From Oerskovia flava (GTDB lineage: Bacteria; Actinomycetota; Actinomycetes; Actinomycetales; Cellulomonadaceae), in assembly GCF_026163685.1 (NCBI RefSeq), contig NZ_JAOXSR010000010.1:80663-144662 (forward strand): a stretch of 64,000 nt of DNA. The letters are read 5' to 3'. The position numbers and the translations under genes were made by a program. The notes under the pieces are model-generated. The model worked only from the letters and a program-made list of their open reading frames with translations. It was not told the DNA's origin and ran no database searches. Shown here piece by piece: positions 59,372 through 64,000 of this stretch (its first letter is position 1; the number at the start of each line of letters is the position of its first letter).

Positions 59372-60513
59372 GTGGCGTCCGTCGTGTCGGCGACCTGAAG
59401 TCGCGTGCTCACCGTCGCCGTCGCCGCCTCGACGAGCGCAGCGAACGAGAGAGCCGAGCCCAAGGGTGCCAGCCTGTCGGCGATCGGCCCGACGCCGACC
59501 GTCCAGGTCTGCACAGCGCTGCTCAAGAAGGCAGCCTCAACATCTCTCGCTTGGGCGACGAGCTTGTCGACCGACGCCGCGACCCTGCCGCCCGCCAGAG
59601 AGTCGGGTACCGGCTCCTCGAACGCTCCCACCAAGGACACCGGCTGGTCCTCCCGCAGCGAAACAACGACGGCGTCCGGCACAGTGCGGTTCGCGAACGT
59701 GTTCTGCTTTCCCGTCGGCATGCTCGTGACGAAGGATCGCAAGAAGGCGGCGACAGCGCGTTCGGTCGCTGCGGCGTCTCCGAGGTTCTGGTGAAGTCGG
59801 TCCACGTCGACCGTCGCGTAGCGGTAGAGCGTGGAGGAGTTGAACTCCACCGTGCCGATCATGCCCGCGCCTGCGTCCTCTTCCGCGTCGGCCGCCTTGT
59901 GGTCGTCGACAGCGGTGTAGTAGTCGAACTCGTTGTCCACCTTGTGCGTCGAGATCGCATGCGCCACCTGACAGGCCGCGTCGACGTTCAGGTCCGAGAC
60001 GTCCGCGACCATCCGGCCGAAGAGCGCTAGGTCGATCGAGTTCTTGCCCTTCACCAGGGGTTGCGCCAAGGCCCTTGTCGGAGCGACCCCCGTGGTCAGC
60101 GAGTCCGCCCCCAACTGGGCAAGCGCCTCGATCTGCTGGGCAGACAGGAAGAGCAGGTATCCGGACTCGGCGGGCGCGCCTGCCTTGCCCCGCGGCTCAG
60201 CGGTCTTGATGCCGGCTTCTTTGAGCACCTGGGCCGCGGCAGCAAGCGCATTTTCGGTCGTGTGGCCAGTGGAGATCTCGGCGATCCGTGCACCGACGAG
60301 CTCGACGACGCGCTTGGTACGTGTTCCGAGCTCTGTTGCATCGAGGTGTCCCTGGAAGGCGGTCCGTGTCGCACGCTTCCAGGCCTGGGATGACACCCGG
60401 GCTCGACGCACTCCGCCGTAGGTCGCCGTCTTCGGGCTGCCGGTGTCGTCGCGGTTGAGATTGCTCGGAGGGACTGTCTGCAGGACATGGATGTCCAGAA
60501 TCGTGCGGCTCAC
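59368..60513 (-). CDS. cas7e: Cascade backbone subunit Cas7e (CasC/Cse4)
   Basis: 381 residues from a GTG overlapping the cse2 stop. ILDIHVLQTVPPSNLNRDDT and YGGVRRARVSSQAWKRATR are the Cas7e hallmark. VDNEFDYYTAVDDHK and FNSSTLYRYATVDVDRLHQN match the later conserved blocks. Six copies form the helical backbone along the crRNA spacer in known Cascade. Confidence 0.96.
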   Translation of the reverse strand: MSRTILDIHVLQTVPPSNLNRDDTGSPKTATYGGVRRARVSSQAWKRATRTAFQGHLDATELGTRTKRVVELVGARIAEISTGHTTENALAAAAQVLKEAGIKTAEPRGKAGAPAESGYLLFLSAQQIEALAQLGADSLTTGVAPTRALAQPLVKGKNSIDLALFGRMVADVSDLNVDAACQVAHAISTHKVDNEFDYYTAVDDHKAADAEEDAGAGMIGTVEFNSSTLYRYATVDVDRLHQNLGDAAATERAVAAFLRSFVTSMPTGKQNTFANRTVPDAVVVSLREDQPVSLVGAFEEPVPDSLAGGRVAASVDKLVAQARDVEAAFLSSAVQTWTVGVGPIADRLAPLGSALSFAALVEAATATVSTRLQVADTTDAT

Positions 60514-61202
60514 GCGTGCTCCTCAGTCTCGTCGGTGCTCTCGGTGCTGGCGGTCGGGGATACCGTTGAATCGTCGACGGTGCCGGGCTTGTCGAGCCTG
60601 TGGTACTGGCGCCCCCATCGGCGTCGAACGGCGTCGGCCTGCCCGGGGCGTTGGAACTGCAGCAGATCGTCCGCGAGCGCCCCGTAGTCGAGGCCGATGC
60701 TCTCGCCGCGCATCTGTGTCACCAGACCACGCATGTGGTGGGTGAGGTCGTCGACGCTGCTCGCGGTCACCACGATGTTGAACCGCCGGCGTACGGGGCC
60801 CGTACCGTCGTCGGCGTCCTGTCGGGCACGTCCTAGCTGCCACACGGCACGGCCGAAGCCGACCCCTCGCACATGCATCGGAGCATCCCTGGCCTGCTGG
60901 TGAAGCGCGAACAGGGTCATGGCTGCATGTACCGCTCTCTCGGCTGTGGTCGGGTCGTCGCTCCGCGCGTCAGGTGACACGTCTCGCAGTGTCACGTCCC
61001 AGATCGACGGGTCGCGGCCGGGCGGGCGCCCGACGTTGTTGCGCAGCCGTGCCAGAGTGGCGACCGCTGTCGAGCTCTCACGAGTCCTGAGCAGCCGTCG
61101 GACCCGCGTATCGACGAGCCTGCCGAGTTCGTGCTGCCCGCCGGTGCTCGACCCGACGGGTGCAGGAACGTCCTCATCGCTCGCGACTGTCTGCTCGCTC
61201 AT
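60510..61202 (-). CDS. cse2: Cascade small subunit Cse2 (CasB, Cas11e)
   Basis: 230 residues; ATG overlaps the cse1 stop. Helical protein with LARLRNNVGRPPGRDPSIWD, VHAAMTLFALHQQARDAPMH, GFGRAVWQLGRARQ and FNIVVTASSVDDLTHHMRGL, which match Cse2 helices. A dimer lines the belly of Cascade and stabilises the displaced DNA strand. The acidic C-terminal tail is longer than in E. coli. Confidence 0.94.
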   Translation of the reverse strand: MSEQTVASDEDVPAPVGSSTGGQHELGRLVDTRVRRLLRTRESSTAVATLARLRNNVGRPPGRDPSIWDVTLRDVSPDARSDDPTTAERAVHAAMTLFALHQQARDAPMHVRGVGFGRAVWQLGRARQDADDGTGPVRRRFNIVVTASSVDDLTHHMRGLVTQMRGESIGLDYGALADDLLQFQRPGQADAVRRRWGRQYHRLDKPGTVDDSTVSPTASTESTDETEEHA

Positions 61203-62908
61203 GCCATGACCTCCTCGTCGTCGACTCTCTTCGTCTGTTCCACGGCTTGCGGCGGGTAGCTGTGGGGCAGGATCTCTCGCAACTTCTTCCGGAACCTGTA
61301 CTCGGCCAAGCCGGCGTCCATGTACTGGTCGCCGACCATCCGCCCGACGACCGCACCAGGGCCGGCATCTGCAATGACCTCACCCGCCAGGCGTGACAAG
61401 ACGGTCTGCACCTGCACCTGCCATCGGGTGCGCGCGTCGACCTCGTCGGCCGTGACCGCAAGGGTGCGGAGCCACTCCCGGAACGGGCCGTCGAGAGCGT
61501 CGAACCCGCGTTCCCTCGCGCGCTCCTGCGGTCCCTCGGCAGCGTCGGGTGATGCGCCTGCGGCGCGTGCGACGTTCTGCGCGAGGTAGCCGAGGTGGAG
61601 CACGGCCTTGTCCGCCTGGTCGACGGCATCGACGGCGCTCTGCGCAAGCCCGGCAGCGGACTCGCTCAGGAGTGACAGAGATAGAGACAACTTGTCGTCG
61701 ATGACGGCACCGATCGCTGTCTGGTTGCTCTCGTACGTCGCACCGATGGCGCGTACACCGACGAGCCGGTCGTCGAGCATGCCGGAAAGCTGCAAAGTCC
61801 GCAGCCACGTGACGACCGCCGGCACCAACCGCTCCGACTGCCCGTCCTTGGTCCTTCGTTCGGTCGCGTGCGGCAGGAGCGACTCGAGGCCACGCCACAG
61901 CGCACGCCCGGGGACGAGTTCGAGCGGCATGTAGACGGGCTTCTTAAACTTCGCCGTCTGAGGCTTGGAGTGTCGCCAGGAGGTGAGCGGTTCGAGTCGT
62001 TGCCTGAACTGCGGCGTGGCTCGGTCTCCTTGAGCGTTGACGACGCCCGTCACGTAGGCCTCGTCGCCGACGAGTCGGACTCGGCGAGACTGCCAGGTGT
62101 AGAGATCAACAGGCCCGGTCGGCTCACGGTAGAGGTGATTGGCGGCGTCGGACTCCAACCAGTCTTCCGGGCGGGCGTCCAGCGGGGGCCGCTCCCAGAC
62201 AGGCTTGTCGGGCTGCCGCGTCTCCAGCCCTGACCTGCCGGCGACCACAAGGTTCAGCATCAGCGTCTCCTGGAGGGTGTCACCGACGAGGTGGATGCCT
62301 CCGATCTGGCCCGCCCACCCGGTCCCGATCGGATACCCCTTCCCTCCCTTGACGCGTGGGTCCCCGACTGCGCCGGAATGGATGCCCGACACGTCGTACG
62401 CGTGGACATGGACGAGCCAGCGCGCGGCCTCCGCCCAGGTGATCCGGCTCAGTCCCTCCCCCAACCGTGTCGTCAGGTAGGCGGAGTTCCCGGGGCCGTC
62501 AGCGATGATCTCCGCAGGAGACTTCAGCTCGCCGTTCGTGCTCTCGAGCCCCGCCACCTGGAAGAACGGTTCCGTGGCATGAACGAGCCAGAACCGGTCC
62601 CGGAAGCGTTCCAGGTACTGCTCCACGCGCTCGACGGTCGAAGACCAGTTGCTGCGGATCTCACCCCATTCCTTCTCGCTACGTGGCCCTGTCTCGCGAC
62701 TCGTTCCGACGGCGCGGTGCAGGATCGCGAGGAGCAGGCGAAGGTTCGCGAACGTCTGCGTCGGCAGCTCGCCGGTCAGCTCACGTAGCTCCCCGGCACG
62801 ACGAAACGCGTCGACGAGCGAAAGGTCCGTCTGCTGCCCTTGGTGGTCGAGCGCGGGTAACCAGGCGCTGTCGATCAGGTTGAACCACGGGGCGAGATCT
62901 TCACTCAT
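61199..62908 (-). CDS. cse1: Cascade large subunit Cse1 (CasA, Cas8e)
   Basis: 569 residues. [20 protein letters not shown] is the N-terminal Cse1 signature, with [29 protein letters not shown] and [16 protein letters not shown] further on and a helical C-terminal bundle. It recognises the PAM and recruits Cas3. The ATG overlaps the cas3 end by 8 bp. Confidence 0.95.
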   Translation of the reverse strand: MSEDLAPWFNLIDSAWLPALDHQGQQTDLSLVDAFRRAGELRELTGELPTQTFANLRLLLAILHRAVGTSRETGPRSEKEWGEIRSNWSSTVERVEQYLERFRDRFWLVHATEPFFQVAGLESTNGELKSPAEIIADGPGNSAYLTTRLGEGLSRITWAEAARWLVHVHAYDVSGIHSGAVGDPRVKGGKGYPIGTGWAGQIGGIHLVGDTLQETLMLNLVVAGRSGLETRQPDKPVWERPPLDARPEDWLESDAANHLYREPTGPVDLYTWQSRRVRLVGDEAYVTGVVNAQGDRATPQFRQRLEPLTSWRHSKPQTAKFKKPVYMPLELVPGRALWRGLESLLPHATERRTKDGQSERLVPAVVTWLRTLQLSGMLDDRLVGVRAIGATYESNQTAIGAVIDDKLSLSLSLLSESAAGLAQSAVDAVDQADKAVLHLGYLAQNVARAAGASPDAAEGPQERARERGFDALDGPFREWLRTLAVTADEVDARTRWQVQVQTVLSRLAGEVIADAGPGAVVGRMVGDQYMDAGLAEYRFRKKLREILPHSYPPQAVEQTKRVDDEEVMA

Positions 62909-64000
62909 GCAGGCTCACGCTCATTCCTGTGCGGCGGTCGTAGCGGATATCGAGTCCGGCCACGCAGGCACGGCCGGTGCGGTCGAGGGACAGGACGAGC
63001 TGCCCCTTCAAAGCCGGGTGCTCCTGCCAGGCGTCCCGCACGTCTACTTCCAGTGCTTCGATGAGATCGGCGACGGGGTCAGGCATTCCGTGCCGACGCG
63101 GGAGGAAGCCAGGCAACCGCACGCTGCATCCCGCGAGCGTGCGCAACTGCGCCGCCCGGGGCACACGATCTCGGGGGAGCTCCCGATCCTCGGGTACGTC
63201 GCGGTCGAGCCAGTCGGGCAGTCTCCACTGGTCTGCGCCGTCGGTCTGGACCACCAGGACCTCGATGCCGTCCTCTCCGTCACGCACCTGCGCCCGTCCT
63301 GAAGACTCGTCCGCCTCTCCGACGCTCTGGTCGAGCCATCCCACCAAGTTGGCCTCTGACCCGGCCGCCGGGGCCGGGAGCCGATAAGTCGCCGCGCGTG
63401 ACTCGGCATGGCGTTCTCTTGCATCGGAGCTCGAGCGGGCACGGAGCATGTCGTCCTGCCACGTGTCAGGCCCGAGTGCATCCTCGCCATATGCCTCTTG
63501 GACCAACGGCGAGATGTGACGTGGTAGCTCGATACCTCCCGAGCCAGCGATGATGTTGCGGACCTGCGCGGCTGCTCGAAGCAGCAGGTGCCTCCCGTAG
63601 ACGGCTTCGCTCCCCCGGGGGAAGGCCGGTGGGCCGCCTGCGCGGTCCGTCATGCCGACGATCACGATCCGGGCCACTCGTAGCTCCTCGGGTCGGTGGT
63701 CCGCAGGACGGGCGTGGCGGTGGAGCCGGCCGACGCGCTGGAGCAACAGATCGGTCGGTGCGAGATCAGTGACAAGGAGGTCGAAGTCCACATCGAGGCT
63801 TTGCTCCACGACCTGGGTCGCCACGACTATCCGGCGTACGACGGGTCGCGCTCCCCTCGTGCCATCGGCTGGCGGCGGTCCGAGCTCCCTCACCAACTGC
63901 GCCTCACGCACCTTGCGGTCCAACGCGAGGAACCGAGAGTGCAAGAGCTCGACCTCGTCGCCAAAGTGCGCTTCGAGCGCCTCGTACGTCTCTTGCGCGC
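62901..64000 (-). CDS. cas3: CRISPR-associated helicase-nuclease Cas3 (partial, cut by window edge)
   Basis: The C-terminal 365 residues are visible and the frame runs off the window at 64000. Superfamily 2 motifs: [35 protein letters not shown] (motif V) and [15 protein letters not shown] (motif VI). The C-terminal domain follows to MSVSLHE. The HD nuclease and motifs I-IV lie outside. Cas3 nicks and degrades DNA marked by Cascade. First gene of the cas operon as seen here. Confidence 0.95.
   Translation of the reverse strand, partial: AQETYEALEAHFGDEVELLHSRFLALDRKVREAQLVRELGPPPADGTRGARPVVRRIVVATQVVEQSLDVDFDLLVTDLAPTDLLLQRVGRLHRHARPADHRPEELRVARIVIVGMTDRAGGPPAFPRGSEAVYGRHLLLRAAAQVRNIIAGSGGIELPRHISPLVQEAYGEDALGPDTWQDDMLRARSSSDARERHAESRAATYRLPAPAAGSEANLVGWLDQSVGEADESSGRAQVRDGEDGIEVLVVQTDGADQWRLPDWLDRDVPEDRELPRDRVPRAAQLRTLAGCSVRLPGFLPRRHGMPDPVADLIEALEVDVRDAWQEHPALKGQLVLSLDRTGRACVAGLDIRYDRRTGMSVSLHE

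Overview
The window is very GC-rich and gene-dense. It has many GTG starts, four-base ATGA/GTGA stop-start overlaps, probable leaderless genes, a PknG-type kinase operon and a type I-E CRISPR system. Together these point to an actinobacterium, most likely a member of the Micrococcales such as Cellulomonadaceae or Promicromonosporaceae. The family assignment is inferred from gene content, not from a marker-gene comparison.

Layout. 0.1-5.9 kb (minus strand): ettA, an ssb paralogue and two dynamin-like GTPases. 6-7.8 kb: an ISL3 transposase remnant and four small unknown genes. 7.9-16.2 kb: an acetyltransferase, a sulfatase with its formylglycine-generating enzyme and a membrane protein, a large MalT-like LuxR regulator with paired operator-like repeats, then small stress or unknown genes. 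16.2-22.8 kb: tRNA-Arg, small genes, an ABC-2 exporter with a GPP34 protein facing a DesK/DesR-like two-component pair, and an XRE regulator plus membrane protein behind a long inverted repeat. 22.8-27.8 kb (minus): a ferric-type ABC importer fused into one operon with cobO and a NUDIX gene.

28.2-40.8 kb (plus): a ten-gene, mostly translationally coupled signalling operon. It holds TelA, a small protein, a CbbX-like AAA+ ATPase, GlnX, GlnH, a coiled-coil protein, PknG, a PP2C phosphatase, a VWA protein and an FHA protein. It embeds the amino-acid-sensing GlnX-GlnH-PknG module known from mycobacteria in a wider kinase/phosphatase/FHA network, and three of its proteins carry a similar N-terminal zinc-ribbon module. 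41-45.6 kb: a biotin ECF transporter operon (bioY, acyl-CoA ligase, thiolase, bioM, bioN). 45.5-47.6 kb: a PAP2 phosphatase, orn and tRNA-His.

47.7-64 kb: a type I-E CRISPR-Cas locus on the minus strand. The genes run cas3 (cut by the window edge), cse1, cse2, cas7e, cas5e, cas6e, cas1, cas2, followed by a leader and about 125 repeats. The array is interrupted by an IS481-family element inserted inside one spacer with a 6-bp target duplication. It also contains a 184-bp internal tandem duplication, three pairs of near-identical spacers (one involving the newest spacer), and decayed repeats at its old end.
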